NCBI RefSeq assembly: GCF_900215605.1
Contig: NZ_OBEL01000011.1
Location: forward strand, 1-41,685
Direction: 5' to 3'
Length of the DNA: 41,685 nt
Source of the DNA: Cohaesibacter gelatinilyticus
GTDB lineage: Bacteria; Pseudomonadota; Alphaproteobacteria; Rhizobiales; Cohaesibacteraceae
The notes below the pieces were generated by a model. It saw only the letters and a list, made by a program, of their open reading frames with translations, searched no databases and had not been told where the DNA came from. Made by a program: the position numbers and the translations under genes. Shown here in pieces: positions 29,634-39,067 of this stretch (position 1 is the first letter of the stretch; each line of letters opens with the position of its first letter).

Positions 29634-29971
29634 TGCCTCAGGAAGCAAACAAGATCCGTGGCGAAACGCCTTTGAAGTTTGGCGATGATGAAATCATTAT
29701 CTCATCCTGTATGGAAAACCTTGCAAAATATGTTGATGTGGTTGGCGATCTGGATTTTGAGCAGGTTTCATCAAAATTGAGGGACATAAAAGAGCATAAA
29801 TTTGTTGGCTCTGTCCTTCAAGCCCTGTGCATTGATGGCGATGCTAAAAAGGCATGGAGTAATGCCCGTGGGTTTGGCGATTTCAGCCAAGCCTATGCAG
29901 GGATAATGACAACAATTTTCCCGCAGGATGATGAGGGAAACTCGGAAGCCGAAGCGGAGGAGAACGACTAA
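29630..29971 (+). CDS. Tail assembly chaperone, G-like frame
   Basis: 113 aa. IRGETPLKFGDDEIIISSCMENLAKYVDV is the N-terminus of GTA gp10-like tail chaperones; the end is acidic. A slippery GGGAAAC (29935-29941) lies in frame as G-GGA-AAC close to the stop, so a fraction of ribosomes should shift -1 into the next frame, as for lambda G/GT. Confidence 0.85.
   Translation: MMPQEANKIRGETPLKFGDDEIIISSCMENLAKYVDVVGDLDFEQVSSKLRDIKEHKFVGSVLQALCIDGDAKKAWSNARGFGDFSQAYAGIMTTIFPQDDEGNSEAEAEEND
29935..29941 (+). promoter_or_regulatory. Programmed -1 frameshift site
   Basis: G-GGA-AAC matches the X-XXY-YYZ rule and differs from lambda's G-GGA-AAG only in the last base. The -1 frame has a stop just upstream (29932-29934) and is open from here to 30168, so this is the only window for a shift. 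Confidence 0.85.
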
Positions 29972-30168
29972 AAACCTTCCCGCTTCGGCAGTGGTTAAAG
30001 ATGTGCCCTGCAATAGGGTGGACCCCAGATATTTTTTGGAAATCTACGCTTGTCGAATTTCTTGCGGCCTGTGAGGGATATGCGCAGATGAACGGCAATG
30101 GTGATCCGTTCGCCAAATGGACCAAAGAAGATATCGAGCGTGTAAAGAGCTATAAAGATGGCAGTTAA
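29941..30168 (+). CDS. T-like extension of the tail assembly chaperone (via -1 frameshift)
   Basis: Continues the G-like protein after the shift: the fusion is about 179 aa. The extension TFPLRQWLKMCPAIGWTPDIFW begins upstream of any start codon and resembles the small GTA chaperone that follows gp10. An internal ATG at 30001 (55 aa) is the only conventional start and lacks a ribosome site. It overlaps the tape measure start by 11 bases. Confidence 0.8.
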   Translation, partial: LGSRSGGERLKTFPLRQWLKMCPAIGWTPDIFWKSTLVEFLAACEGYAQMNGNGDPFAKWTKEDIERVKSYKDGS

Positions 30169-31963
30169 AGAAGAAGTTCTCATAACCAAGCTGGAATTGC
30201 GTGTAAGAGATGCCGAGCGCAATGCAAAGCGGTTTGAGAAGAAATTTACTGAATCCATGGGGCGTGCTACTGCAAACTCTAAAAAGTTCAACACGTCTAT
30301 TGCGAATGGGTCTAGCCGTATTCAAGCAGCAACCAAGTCTCACCGCAGGCTTGGGCATGCTGTTCAAAACGCCTCTTACCAGTTCGGTGATTTCTTTGTC
30401 CAGATAGCGTCAGGGCAGGATGCTATTAGAGCCATGTCGCAACAGGTTCCGCAGTTGCTGGGCGGCTTTGGTATGATGGGCGCAGTTCTTGGCGGCGTTG
30501 CGGCTGGTGCTGGTGCGCTATGGCAAGTAATGTCATCCAGTGACAGCGCCAGCTCATCCTTGGCACACGTCAACAGCCTTTTGGATGAAATGGCAAAGAA
30601 ATATGATGATGTTGCCATTGCAATGAAGGCGACACAAGAAGCGGCAAAATTTGATCAGGTTATAACCGATACCGACAGGACAGAGGTTTCGGTCAGAAAG
30701 CTTGAAAAAGCCTTGGATGATGCGATGCAAAACATCGCAAGAAACATGGAGGCTTGGTCAAGAAACATCGGTGATGTTGATCATCTGCCAAAGGCTTACG
30801 CCCCCATTGTAAAGAAGCTCCAAGAGCTTGCCAAAGAGCTTGAAGACGGGAAAATCAGTCTAAGTGAGTATCAGGAAGCATTATCCAAAATCGCTCAAAC
30901 AAATGCAGATGAAGGGATTTCCAGAGTAGCCCGATCCATGCGTGATGCTGCTGCTGACGCGCTTGCCCTTAAGCGGCGGTTGGATGAAGCAAGTGCTTCA
31001 TATGCCACTCTCGCCAACAAATCTACATCTGGTACGCCAGAGCAGCGCGAGAAGCTATCAAATATTTACGGAGAAATGGCGGACACAAGATCTGCCCCAT
31101 CCGTTGAAAAGAAGAACGCATTTTACACGCTTCGTGATCAGAAATTGCGGCAAGATCAAGCCAGAGCAAGCAAGGCTAGTAGATCAGCCAAAGCAACCGC
31201 AAATGAAGCACAGCGCAAGGATGACCGGATTAAGCGACGTATTGCGGAATTGAAAATGCAAGGCGAGGCAATCCGGCTTAATGCGACCGAGCAAAAAATT
31301 CTGAATGAGCAATTCCGTCTTGGGATAGAGCCGACTTCAGAATATGGGAAAACGATAGAACAAATTATCGCTGCGAATGATAATGCAGAAAAGGCAACAA
31401 GATCCCTGGCACATGTTCAAGGCCAATTTCAGAGCGCCGCAATGTCAGCGTTCGGTGAATTTACATCACAAATCAAAACAGGCAATAAAGCTCTGGATTC
31501 ACTTATTCAGAACCTTATCAATGCAACAGCTCAAGCGGCTCTTTTTGGCAACGGGCCTTTGGCGGGTCTCTTTGGCGGCAAGGGTGGAGGCGGCGGCGGT
31601 GGTATGCTTGGCGGACTTCTCTCAAGCTTCGGCGGCTTTTTTGCCAAAGGTGGTACTCTTGGTGCGGGGCAATGGGGGATTGCTGGGGAAAATGGGCCAG
31701 AGCCAATCATGGGGCCAGCTAATATCTTACCTAATTCCAGCATGAAAGGCGGCGGATCATCCAGTGTGGTCATTCAATTGGCTGACGGGTTGATTGGTTC
31801 CATTATTCAGGAAAACAATCAAAACACGGTGAAAATCGTGCAAGCCTCAGCTGGACCAATCGCTGACAGCGCGGTCGGGAAGGCCAAAAAAGGCATTGCA
31901 CAAGGTGATTTTGATGGCTCGATGAGTCGTTATGCAGCAAGGCCAGTAACGAGGGCGCGGTAA
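30158..31963 (+). CDS. Tail tape measure protein
   Basis: 601 aa. Helical throughout, with a hydrophobic patch (about 95-130: QVPQLLGGFGMMGAVLGGVAAG), coiled coils (about 320-400), a poly-glycine stretch (KGGGGGGGMLGGLL) and a C-terminal AKGGTLGAGQWGIAGENGPE motif typical of tape measures. Length sets tail length; 601 aa suggests a tail of roughly 90 nm. Confidence 0.92.
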   Translation: MAVKEEVLITKLELRVRDAERNAKRFEKKFTESMGRATANSKKFNTSIANGSSRIQAATKSHRRLGHAVQNASYQFGDFFVQIASGQDAIRAMSQQVPQLLGGFGMMGAVLGGVAAGAGALWQVMSSSDSASSSLAHVNSLLDEMAKKYDDVAIAMKATQEAAKFDQVITDTDRTEVSVRKLEKALDDAMQNIARNMEAWSRNIGDVDHLPKAYAPIVKKLQELAKELEDGKISLSEYQEALSKIAQTNADEGISRVARSMRDAAADALALKRRLDEASASYATLANKSTSGTPEQREKLSNIYGEMADTRSAPSVEKKNAFYTLRDQKLRQDQARASKASRSAKATANEAQRKDDRIKRRIAELKMQGEAIRLNATEQKILNEQFRLGIEPTSEYGKTIEQIIAANDNAEKATRSLAHVQGQFQSAAMSAFGEFTSQIKTGNKALDSLIQNLINATAQAALFGNGPLAGLFGGKGGGGGGGMLGGLLSSFGGFFAKGGTLGAGQWGIAGENGPEPIMGPANILPNSSMKGGGSSSVVIQLADGLIGSIIQENNQNTVKIVQASAGPIADSAVGKAKKGIAQGDFDGSMSRYAARPVTRAR

Positions 31964-32301
31964 TGGCAATTTTCCCTTCAGATTTACCTTGTCCATTAGA
32001 CGGTACTGCAAGTATCCAGATTAATGATGGCATTGTTGAAGATAGCGGAGAGATTGGACTGCCGCGCAAACGCAGACGAACAACGCGAGCGCTCAAGGTC
32101 TTTTCATTTACTCTTCGGATGACCTATGCGCAGCAACAGACGTGGGCGACATTTTATCAGACCACAATCAATTATGGACTAACGCCCTTTACTTGGGCAT
32201 ATGAGGGCGTCAATTACACGGTTGAATTGGGTTCCGCACCGAGCGTCAAAAGCGTAACTGGCAGCATAAAAGACTATGCTCTGACATTCCGGGAAGTCTG
32301 A
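31963..32301 (+). CDS. Minor tail tip protein
   Basis: 112 aa. FSFTLRMTYAQQQTWATFYQT, then LTPFTWAYEGVNYTVELG and IKDYALTFREV follow the small post-tape-measure tail protein pattern in alphaproteobacterial siphophages (lambda gpM position). Confidence 0.7.
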   Translation: MAIFPSDLPCPLDGTASIQINDGIVEDSGEIGLPRKRRRTTRALKVFSFTLRMTYAQQQTWATFYQTTINYGLTPFTWAYEGVNYTVELGSAPSVKSVTGSIKDYALTFREV

Positions 32302-32771
32302 TGCCGACAACAACAAATGCAGACCGCCACAGAGTGAACCTGCACCCACAGGAAGACCCTATCCTCTGTCTGATCGAGTTCTGGGAAGAGGGGTCAGACT
32401 ATTATGTCAGAGCGGTGGTGGATACGGACGATTACACATATGAGGGTAATGTCTATACCCGCTCTCAGATTGATGTGTTGTTGCCCAAATCATCCGGCCA
32501 GCAAAGCAGTGCAGCTCTTGAAGCTAGTAACATAAACAGGGTTCCGGGTCAGTTGGTTCTGTCAGCCGAACGGCGTGTGAATGTTCGCTTCATTGTTGTC
32601 AATACAGAGCTGGATACGACACTCATTGACACAAAGACACATTTCTTTGCCCAGACCAAGACAGTGACAGTTGAAACCGTGGCTTTTGAACTTTCTTCCA
32701 AGCTCGATCTGGCTGAGCCGGTCCAAAGCAAGGCCGTGACAAAATCGGAGTTTCCCGCTCTTTGGCTATGA
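32301..32771 (+). CDS. DUF1833-like tail protein
   Basis: 156 aa. An N-terminal HPQEDPILCLIEFWEEG and a central SAERRVNVRFIVVNTELDTT fit the DUF1833/gpL-position tail tip proteins. One-base overlap with the gene before. Confidence 0.7.
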   Translation: MPTTTNADRHRVNLHPQEDPILCLIEFWEEGSDYYVRAVVDTDDYTYEGNVYTRSQIDVLLPKSSGQQSSAALEASNINRVPGQLVLSAERRVNVRFIVVNTELDTTLIDTKTHFFAQTKTVTVETVAFELSSKLDLAEPVQSKAVTKSEFPALWL

Positions 32772-33172
32772 CACCGCAAGATTGCATTTCCCGGCTTTTG
32801 GGCGTTCGATATGAACCAGCGGGGAATAGCTTCTCTGCGGTTGATTGCTTTGGCGTTGTGGAGCTTTGGTACAGGCATGTGCTTGGCGTGGGGGTGGAAG
32901 ATAGATCAAACCACCCGCCAACCCATGAAGGGCTCCAGAGGGGCGTTGAGAGCATTTCCAACTGGGAAGCGGTCGACACACCTCAAGATCATTGTTTGGT
33001 GCTGATGCAGGCAGGCAGGCTCAGGAATGGGCATATCGGCATCTATTATAACGGCCATGTGCTGCATGCTGATCGCAAAGCAGGCTGTTGCGTCTGTCAG
33101 AAGATCACGGACCCGGCCATTCAAGGCTCAATTACAGGCTATTTGAAACATAATGAAAACCCAACTCATTGA
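32768..33172 (+). CDS. NlpC/P60-type tail cell-wall peptidase
   Basis: 134 aa. The catalytic Cys is in FSAVDCFGVVELWYRHV and the His in RNGHIGIYYNGHVLHAD. Tail-tip peptidases of this kind (lambda K, GTA gp14) open peptidoglycan during DNA injection. Start at ATG 32768, overlapping the previous stop (ATGA). Confidence 0.85.
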   Translation: MTPQDCISRLLGVRYEPAGNSFSAVDCFGVVELWYRHVLGVGVEDRSNHPPTHEGLQRGVESISNWEAVDTPQDHCLVLMQAGRLRNGHIGIYYNGHVLHADRKAGCCVCQKITDPAIQGSITGYLKHNENPTH

Positions 33173-35738
33173 CGGTCTGGGCCATACGGCTCATGTCGAA
33201 TTGCCCTTTGGCTTGTCGGTCAAAGAGATGGTTCGCGGCCTTGGTCTGTCTGCTGGTCAGGCAACAGTATGGATCAAGCAGGCAAACGGTCTTTGGAAAG
33301 AGCTGGATAGAGGCCTTTGGGCTTATGTTAAACCAAAGCTTGAGGGGGTGGTCAAATTCACCTTCAGGCAAGGTGGAAGCACGGTAAAAGCGATTATTGG
33401 CGTTGTGGCCTTGATCGCAACCATCATTGCGCCTTTCTTGGCTCCATTGACAGCGACCCTTTTGCTTGTTGCCGTGGCTGCGGCCAGTATTGCGGCTAAC
33501 TTGCTGTTTCCGGAAGAGCCTCCGAATTTATCGTTGGGTGGCGGCGGGTCACAAGAAGCCGAAGCGGTCCGCAAGCTGGCGAATGTGCAAAGTGACAGCA
33601 ATCCGGTAGCAAAAGGCGGGTATCTGCCTATCGTGGTTGGTGAGCGTCGTATCAGTCCGCCAGAGTTAAGCGACCCAAGATATAGCCTTGATGATAGCCG
33701 ACAGGTTGTTGAGCGTATTTTTGCTTTTGATGGTCAGCACGCATTGACGGATATTCAGGTTGATGGAGCGCCAATCTCTGACTATGCCGCGATTACAACC
33801 GAAACCATCGAAGGTGCGGGAGATGACGCAACCAGCACCTTTGTCAATAAATGCTGCAAGGTTGAAGATGTTCGGGCAAGGCTGGCTGTTTTTGATCTGG
33901 ATGACCGTGATCTTGTGAACCAAGACCAGCCAAGCAAATCAGAGCCAACCTATACCAGATTTACAACGGTTGCCCATAATGATCTGGAAGAGATTGTTAT
34001 TCGCCTTCAGATAGACAGTTTCGTGAAATCTGATGCCCCGTCAACCAACATTCGCTTGCCCTTACGGATAAGATTCCGTGAAAAAGGATCAAATGGTGCC
34101 TGGAATAATCTGCCCGAAGTGCATGTAACCGGTAGGGCGCAAGGGTCCAGTCTGAAAGAGTTCCGGATCCGTTGGGATAATGTCTTTGGCTCAGAGAACG
34201 AGCCGGGCGATTTGGGCTATGAATTCTGGCAGAATGTTCCAGCGGCAGGCGATACACTTTCCAGTGGGTCAACTGGGGATCAATGGCAGGCCCACAGCCA
34301 TTTTGTTGATGGGGCAGGGCTGAAGGATGTAGCCAATATTGTTGGTGGCCGTCAGGGTGTTCGTGTCACGCTTGATGATGACTTTGCCAAGGTGGCTTAC
34401 GAGTGGGAAATCATTCGAGGCTATGCACTGACACAATCCAGCCTGAATGGATCATATGCTTATAGCGGGTCTGTGCCTTCCTTGTTTGAAGGCTATCTGG
34501 ATGGGCAAGTCTACAAGGTCAAGGTAGAGCAAACGCCATTTAACGGCACGATTTCAATCAACCATGTTCAGGCATTGGTCAATCAACAACCTTGCCAGAG
34601 GCCAGCAACGGGGTTGATTGGCGTCAAGTCGGTTGATGAGACTATCCGAAACGTTACGGTCATGGCGGCTCGTTATGTGAAGGATTGGGACGGTTCAGGC
34701 TGGAACACAGTAACCGCGACCAGCAAGAACCCCGCCACTCATGCGCGGCAGATCCTTTTTGATGCCATGAAGCGTCTTGGGGTCTCGACAGACCTTATAG
34801 ACAATGATGCGTTTGTTGCCTGGCGTCAGGCCTGCATTGACAATGGCTATGAAGTTTCAGCGGTTTTCTCTGGCACACCATTCAGAGAAGTGCTTGAGAT
34901 CTTGGCTGCTGCTGGCTTTGCAAGAATGACCTTTTCGGACAAGTTCAGTGTTGATTGGTTTCGGGATCGTTCGGCAGATATGCCGGTCGTTGCTTTCACA
35001 CCAGCCAATGCAAACATATCCGTTGAAGTGGTTGAGCCTGAATTGCCAATCGCCATTCGTTGCAAGTTTCAGGATGAAGCCGATGATTTCAAGGATGCAG
35101 AGACGGAAGTCAACAACCCGTTTGTGACAACCATAACCGGGCAATCCGTGCGAGAATATAAAGGCATTACAAAGAAGAGCCTTGCACGTAAGAGAGCTTA
35201 TTTCGATCTGTTGCAGGCCGTTTATCAAGGCAGGCAGCGCGTATCTGTCTCAAGCGCCACACAAGCAACGGTTTGTGAGCGTGGGGATCTGGTTTTGCTG
35301 GTGACGGATCTGATTGACGACAAGGCCTTTGGCGGCGTTGTCAGAGAGGTTTTATCAAACACAACTCTGGTGATTGACCAAGGGCCAACGGTTGAAGGGT
35401 CAACGGCATTCTTTGATGCAACAAATGTCTTTGAATCCTCAAACATCTTTGACGAAGGCCTGCAATCGTCTTTGTGGATCAGGCACGATCAAGGTGGCGA
35501 TGAAATAGAGGTGTCAAGCGCTCATCTTGGCAGCGATGGCCTTATCACTGTCCGTCTGGCTTCTGCCCTGTCATCAACAAACGTGACTGGTGCACATGTT
35601 GTGATCGGTCCCAAGGCGCAATTGCTAAAGCGTTACATCGTTCTGGATGTGGATCGAGAAGCCGAAGAGAGAGCAAGCCTTACCCTTGTTCCAGAAGCCC
35701 CTGAAATTTACGAGCATTTGCAAAGGTTCGAAGCATGA
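33153..35738 (+). CDS. Central tail hub / host specificity protein (J-like)
   Basis: 861 aa. An N-terminal ubiquitin-like region, then two hydrophobic segments (about 75-115: VKAIIGVVALIATIIAPFLA), which look like a lambda-I-type domain fused to J. Then GGYLPIVVGERRISPPEL, a central hub, and the TipJ-type AARYVKDWDGSGWN and FARMTFSDKFSVDWFRDRS. Likely forms the tail tip and contacts the receptor. Confidence 0.87.
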   Translation: MKTQLIDGLGHTAHVELPFGLSVKEMVRGLGLSAGQATVWIKQANGLWKELDRGLWAYVKPKLEGVVKFTFRQGGSTVKAIIGVVALIATIIAPFLAPLTATLLLVAVAAASIAANLLFPEEPPNLSLGGGGSQEAEAVRKLANVQSDSNPVAKGGYLPIVVGERRISPPELSDPRYSLDDSRQVVERIFAFDGQHALTDIQVDGAPISDYAAITTETIEGAGDDATSTFVNKCCKVEDVRARLAVFDLDDRDLVNQDQPSKSEPTYTRFTTVAHNDLEEIVIRLQIDSFVKSDAPSTNIRLPLRIRFREKGSNGAWNNLPEVHVTGRAQGSSLKEFRIRWDNVFGSENEPGDLGYEFWQNVPAAGDTLSSGSTGDQWQAHSHFVDGAGLKDVANIVGGRQGVRVTLDDDFAKVAYEWEIIRGYALTQSSLNGSYAYSGSVPSLFEGYLDGQVYKVKVEQTPFNGTISINHVQALVNQQPCQRPATGLIGVKSVDETIRNVTVMAARYVKDWDGSGWNTVTATSKNPATHARQILFDAMKRLGVSTDLIDNDAFVAWRQACIDNGYEVSAVFSGTPFREVLEILAAAGFARMTFSDKFSVDWFRDRSADMPVVAFTPANANISVEVVEPELPIAIRCKFQDEADDFKDAETEVNNPFVTTITGQSVREYKGITKKSLARKRAYFDLLQAVYQGRQRVSVSSATQATVCERGDLVLLVTDLIDDKAFGGVVREVLSNTTLVIDQGPTVEGSTAFFDATNVFESSNIFDEGLQSSLWIRHDQGGDEIEVSSAHLGSDGLITVRLASALSSTNVTGAHVVIGPKAQLLKRYIVLDVDREAEERASLTLVPEAPEIYEHLQRFEA

Positions 35739-36538
35739 CCGCAAAGAACAAGATTGGTGTAGAGGCTGATTATCCATCTGATAAATCGGCGGCTACCTAT
35801 ACTGGGACAGTTAACGATTCAGTCTTTTCCGTGGCAATGCGCAATGTCGGGATGCTGACGGGCGTCGGGGGCACCGCAAACGCAATCACAGGCAATGCAC
35901 CAGTATCGGACAATCTGGCCTATACTGACGGGATGCAAGCGCAGTTTGCAGCACCAAGCACGAATACAGGGGCCGTTACCCTGAACATTGGCGGGCTTGG
36001 GGCTAAATCTCTGAAAGACAATTCAGGGCAAGCGCTCGATCCCGGCGTTATTGCAGCGGGGAACCTTGTCACTGTTGTTTTCTATTCTCCTGATGATGAG
36101 TTTCGTCTACCTGCTTCGGGCGGTACTCAGAACGTTACTGTTCAAGGCGGCTTGACTGTCAAGCGATCTGCATCAAAGCGGGCACTGGCTGCGGTTGCCT
36201 CGACTACAAGCTTATCAAGCATTGTCACGCAGGCTTTTCAGACGGTCTATTCAGCTTCCCGCGTGATTGTGACGGGTGAAATTCTTCTCAAGACTGCAAG
36301 CGGGTCTGATGATGCTGATGGGCTAGTTGTTGAGCTGCATGTAGATGGAACAAAGGAAGACGAATTTAACACCATGAGCTGGTCTGATCAGGCCTATGCG
36401 GTGGCGTTTGATTTCAGCCATAGTCCAAGCGACACAAGCTCACATTCTTACGAAATCAAGGTTTCCAGCACCAATGCAGCGCAATACCCGGCTCGTGGTG
36501 CTGTTCTGGTTTGCGAGGAATGGGGAGCTAACCCTTAA
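35735..36538 (+). CDS. Tail fibre-like structural protein
   Basis: 267 aa. PSTNTGAVTLNIGGLGAKSLKDNSGQ and NLVTVVFYSPDDEFRL are repeats typical of phage fibre shafts, followed by a beta-rich C-terminal head. Receptor binding is likely but not demonstrable. Confidence 0.72.
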   Translation: MTAKNKIGVEADYPSDKSAATYTGTVNDSVFSVAMRNVGMLTGVGGTANAITGNAPVSDNLAYTDGMQAQFAAPSTNTGAVTLNIGGLGAKSLKDNSGQALDPGVIAAGNLVTVVFYSPDDEFRLPASGGTQNVTVQGGLTVKRSASKRALAAVASTTSLSSIVTQAFQTVYSASRVIVTGEILLKTASGSDDADGLVVELHVDGTKEDEFNTMSWSDQAYAVAFDFSHSPSDTSSHSYEIKVSSTNAAQYPARGAVLVCEEWGANP

Positions 36539-37530
36539 TGGTTCACAAAGTCTGGATCAGGGGGTTCACGCCTTCGACGCATAGGGTTTTTGTGGAGCCT
36601 GCTGACGGGGTAACAGATGAGCGGCCCATTGAGGTCAAGAGAAGTTTAAGAACTAATATTTCGGCCTTCCCTTCTGGTGGCGTTCGTATTCTTCTTTCTG
36701 GCGATCAACAGACTGGAACGAGTTCTATTCTTCTTTCCGGTGATCAGCAAACCGGGACAAGTAAGCTCAAGGCATCCAGTACAAGCCGCATTGAGGTTTT
36801 GCCGCAATCGCTCGAAATTCTATTTGGCGATAAATTCAGCATTTCCCGGTTTGAGATTGTATCCACCCCGCAAAGCGTTGAAACGCTGCAATCTTATGCG
36901 ACCATCGCCAACGCTGTTAGTGTCGAGACTTCGCCACAGCAAGCAATCACGACAAGAGATTATCTGACAGCTATCGAGCCTGCAAACGCGGTCACAGCGC
37001 CTCAATCGGTTACCGTTACGTCTGTTGGACAAGTTGATGTTGGGCCTGCCGGTGCAGTTTCGACCCCGCAAGGTCTTGATGTGCTTCGCGCATATCTAAC
37101 AGACGTCGGGGTAGGGCAGGTAGTTTCTAGTGCTGTTGATGCTTCTGTCTTGAGGGCCTTCAAAACCAGTGTCGATGTGTTCTCAGCGGCAACAGACCCG
37201 CAAGCGATTGATAGCCTGCTTGCAGCTCTTACAGAGGTTAGCGCTTCTCAAGCGGTTGCCACACCGCAAGGCGCAGACACCTTACGCGATTATCTAACGG
37301 CACCAGGTGCCGTGAGCCTGCGATCGACGGCTAAAGATATCGCGCTGGTTCGGCATCTGAAAACAGAAACCGGCACATCTTCCGCCGTTTCTACTCCGAT
37401 AGGTGTGGATCTGACCAGCCGCCCAGGCGCGATCCTGCTTTCCGGTGATCAGCAGACTGGATCCAGTTATCTGGTTCTGTCCGGCGACCAGCAAACCGGT
37501 GATGACAGAATAACCATTAGTGAAACTTAG
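36538..37530 (+). CDS. Repeat protein with LLSGDQQTG caps
   Basis: 330 aa. Two tandem copies of ILLSGDQQTGTS lie at about residues 50-75, and two more (AILLSGDQQTGSS and LVLSGDQQTGDD) at the C-terminus. Between them about nine 22-25-residue units share V-S/T-x-P-Q-x-x-x-x-L-x-x-Y/F-L-T. The arrangement suggests a solenoid or fibre shaft with matching caps. I know no family with this layout. AGGAGG separates it from the next gene. Confidence 0.7.
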   Translation: MVHKVWIRGFTPSTHRVFVEPADGVTDERPIEVKRSLRTNISAFPSGGVRILLSGDQQTGTSSILLSGDQQTGTSKLKASSTSRIEVLPQSLEILFGDKFSISRFEIVSTPQSVETLQSYATIANAVSVETSPQQAITTRDYLTAIEPANAVTAPQSVTVTSVGQVDVGPAGAVSTPQGLDVLRAYLTDVGVGQVVSSAVDASVLRAFKTSVDVFSAATDPQAIDSLLAALTEVSASQAVATPQGADTLRDYLTAPGAVSLRSTAKDIALVRHLKTETGTSSAVSTPIGVDLTSRPGAILLSGDQQTGSSYLVLSGDQQTGDDRITISET

Positions 37531-37541
37531 AGGAGGCTTGA

Positions 37542-37979
37542 ATGCCTGTAACTCCTGTAATCTTCGATTGCTTTTACGAAAACGCATACAATGGCGTGCA
37601 TGATTTCGATACGCACACATTCAAATGTGCTTTTACCAACACCACGCCCACTGCGGCATCTGACGCTCAGTTGACCGACATTACCGAAATCACAGCAGGT
37701 AATGGGTACGCGGCAGGCGGCGTCACGCTTGATAACGTATCAGTCACTAGAACCGGTTCAACAGCAAAAGTGACCATTGATGATGAAGTTATTACGGCTT
37801 CCGGTGGTTCAATTGGGCCGTTTGAGCATTTCGTGATTTATAACGACACCGCAACCGGTGACCCGCTTGTCTGCTACATCACGAGAGCGGAAGGAACGAC
37901 AACACTTTCAGATGGTGAATCCATCACGCTTGATTTCAACGCGACTAATGGCGTGATTACTCATGGAGCGGCGGCATAA
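37542..37979 (+). CDS. Tail-associated structural protein
   Basis: 145 aa beta-rich protein: FDCFYENAYNGVHDFDTHTF, TDITEITAGNGYAAGGVTL and SGGSIGPFEHFVIYNDTATG match a common small phage structural protein found near tail fibres. AGGAGG 7 bases before the ATG. Confidence 0.72.
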   Translation: MPVTPVIFDCFYENAYNGVHDFDTHTFKCAFTNTTPTAASDAQLTDITEITAGNGYAAGGVTLDNVSVTRTGSTAKVTIDDEVITASGGSIGPFEHFVIYNDTATGDPLVCYITRAEGTTTLSDGESITLDFNATNGVITHGAAA

Positions 37980-38593
37980 TGGCAGACGATAAGGAAATTA
38001 GTGACCTACCAGAAGCCACGAGCGTATCTTCAACGGATTTACTACATATGTCGGTGAGTGGCAACAGCAGAAAAGTCAAGGCTCAAAATGTGCTGGCAAA
38101 TGACGTTGTAACCCTTGCGGCCATGGAGCATGGAACTGAAGGTGATATCTTGTATTATGGGGCTTCTGGTGAACCTTCAAGGCTTACCAAAGGCACAGTG
38201 GGCCAAGCAATCAAGATGAACGCTAGCGCAACTGCTCCAGAATGGAGCGATGAGGTTTTCGCAAAAATATACGACAGCGGGGAACTGTCCATTACAGCGC
38301 CGTCTGAAACCACTCTCAGCCACGGACTCGGCGGCATGCCTAAGCTTATTTGGGCTGTATTTGTTTGCAAGGTGGCTGAATATGGTTTTTCTGTTGGGGA
38401 TGAATTCATTTATCCTCTCGGTTATGCTTCCTTATCGGCTGGCAACGGGATGGTGGCAAAGTCAGATTCTACTCAAATTAAAATTAGGTTTATTGGGACT
38501 TCTGGCGTGTATGTTGGTCGCTTTGATTCTGTATATCAAAATGTCACGATAACTCAGGCCAGCTGGAAATTAGTTGTAAGGGCTGCGCTATGA
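37979..38593 (+). CDS. Tail fibre-like protein
   Basis: 204 aa. ADDKEISDLPEATSVSSTDLLHMSVSGNSRKV is the N-terminal repeat seen in many phage fibre proteins, followed by GDILYYGASGEPSRLTKGT. The C-terminal part is beta-rich and may be the receptor-binding tip. Confidence 0.72.
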   Translation: MADDKEISDLPEATSVSSTDLLHMSVSGNSRKVKAQNVLANDVVTLAAMEHGTEGDILYYGASGEPSRLTKGTVGQAIKMNASATAPEWSDEVFAKIYDSGELSITAPSETTLSHGLGGMPKLIWAVFVCKVAEYGFSVGDEFIYPLGYASLSAGNGMVAKSDSTQIKIRFIGTSGVYVGRFDSVYQNVTITQASWKLVVRAAL

Positions 38594-39006
38594 CCAAGAA
38601 AACAGTAAAGCATTTTGTTGACGAGGGCGGGAGATATATCGGGCAATTCGTTGGGGCCGAACCTCCACAGGGAGCCGTAGAAGTGGCTCTAGCCCCTGAT
38701 GATGGCCATCAGCTTTGGGTAGATGGTGCTTGGAGTGCGCCCCCGGTTACTTTCTCTCCGCTTACCCGGTTCCAGTTTGAAGTAATTCTGGAATTACTGG
38801 GCATCAACCAATCACAAGTCTTTGCTTTGATAGATGGCCTACCATGGACGGACATGGAAAAGATCATCGCCAAGAAAAAAGTCGAGACAGGCGGCAATGA
38901 CGGGCGGTGGAGCCGTGAGAACTCGCTTTGGGATTTATTGGGGCCGTCTCTTGGCATCTCAAAAGAGCAAATAGATGAAAAGTGGCTGGAAGCTCAAGCC
39001 CTCTAA
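38590..39006 (+). CDS. Fibre assembly or minor tail protein
   Basis: 138 aa. FVDEGGRYIGQFVGAEPPQGAVEV...LWVDGAWS has the look of the small beta-hairpin modules of tail fibre assembly proteins, followed by a helical LTRFQFEVILELLGI region. Four-base overlap with the fibre gene. Confidence 0.6.
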   Translation: MTKKTVKHFVDEGGRYIGQFVGAEPPQGAVEVALAPDDGHQLWVDGAWSAPPVTFSPLTRFQFEVILELLGINQSQVFALIDGLPWTDMEKIIAKKKVETGGNDGRWSRENSLWDLLGPSLGISKEQIDEKWLEAQAL

Positions 39007-39030
39007 ATCACCCGACAATTTGACTGTTTG

Positions 39031-39055
39031 AAGCTCGCTTAGGCGGGCTATTTTT
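39031..39055 (+). terminator. Intrinsic terminator between tail and lysis genes
   Basis: AGCTCGC and GCGGGCT pair (one G-U) around TTAG, followed by ATTTTTA. It would separate tail from lysis gene expression unless antiterminated. Confidence 0.72.
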
Positions 39056-39067
39056 ATGGAGATTAGG

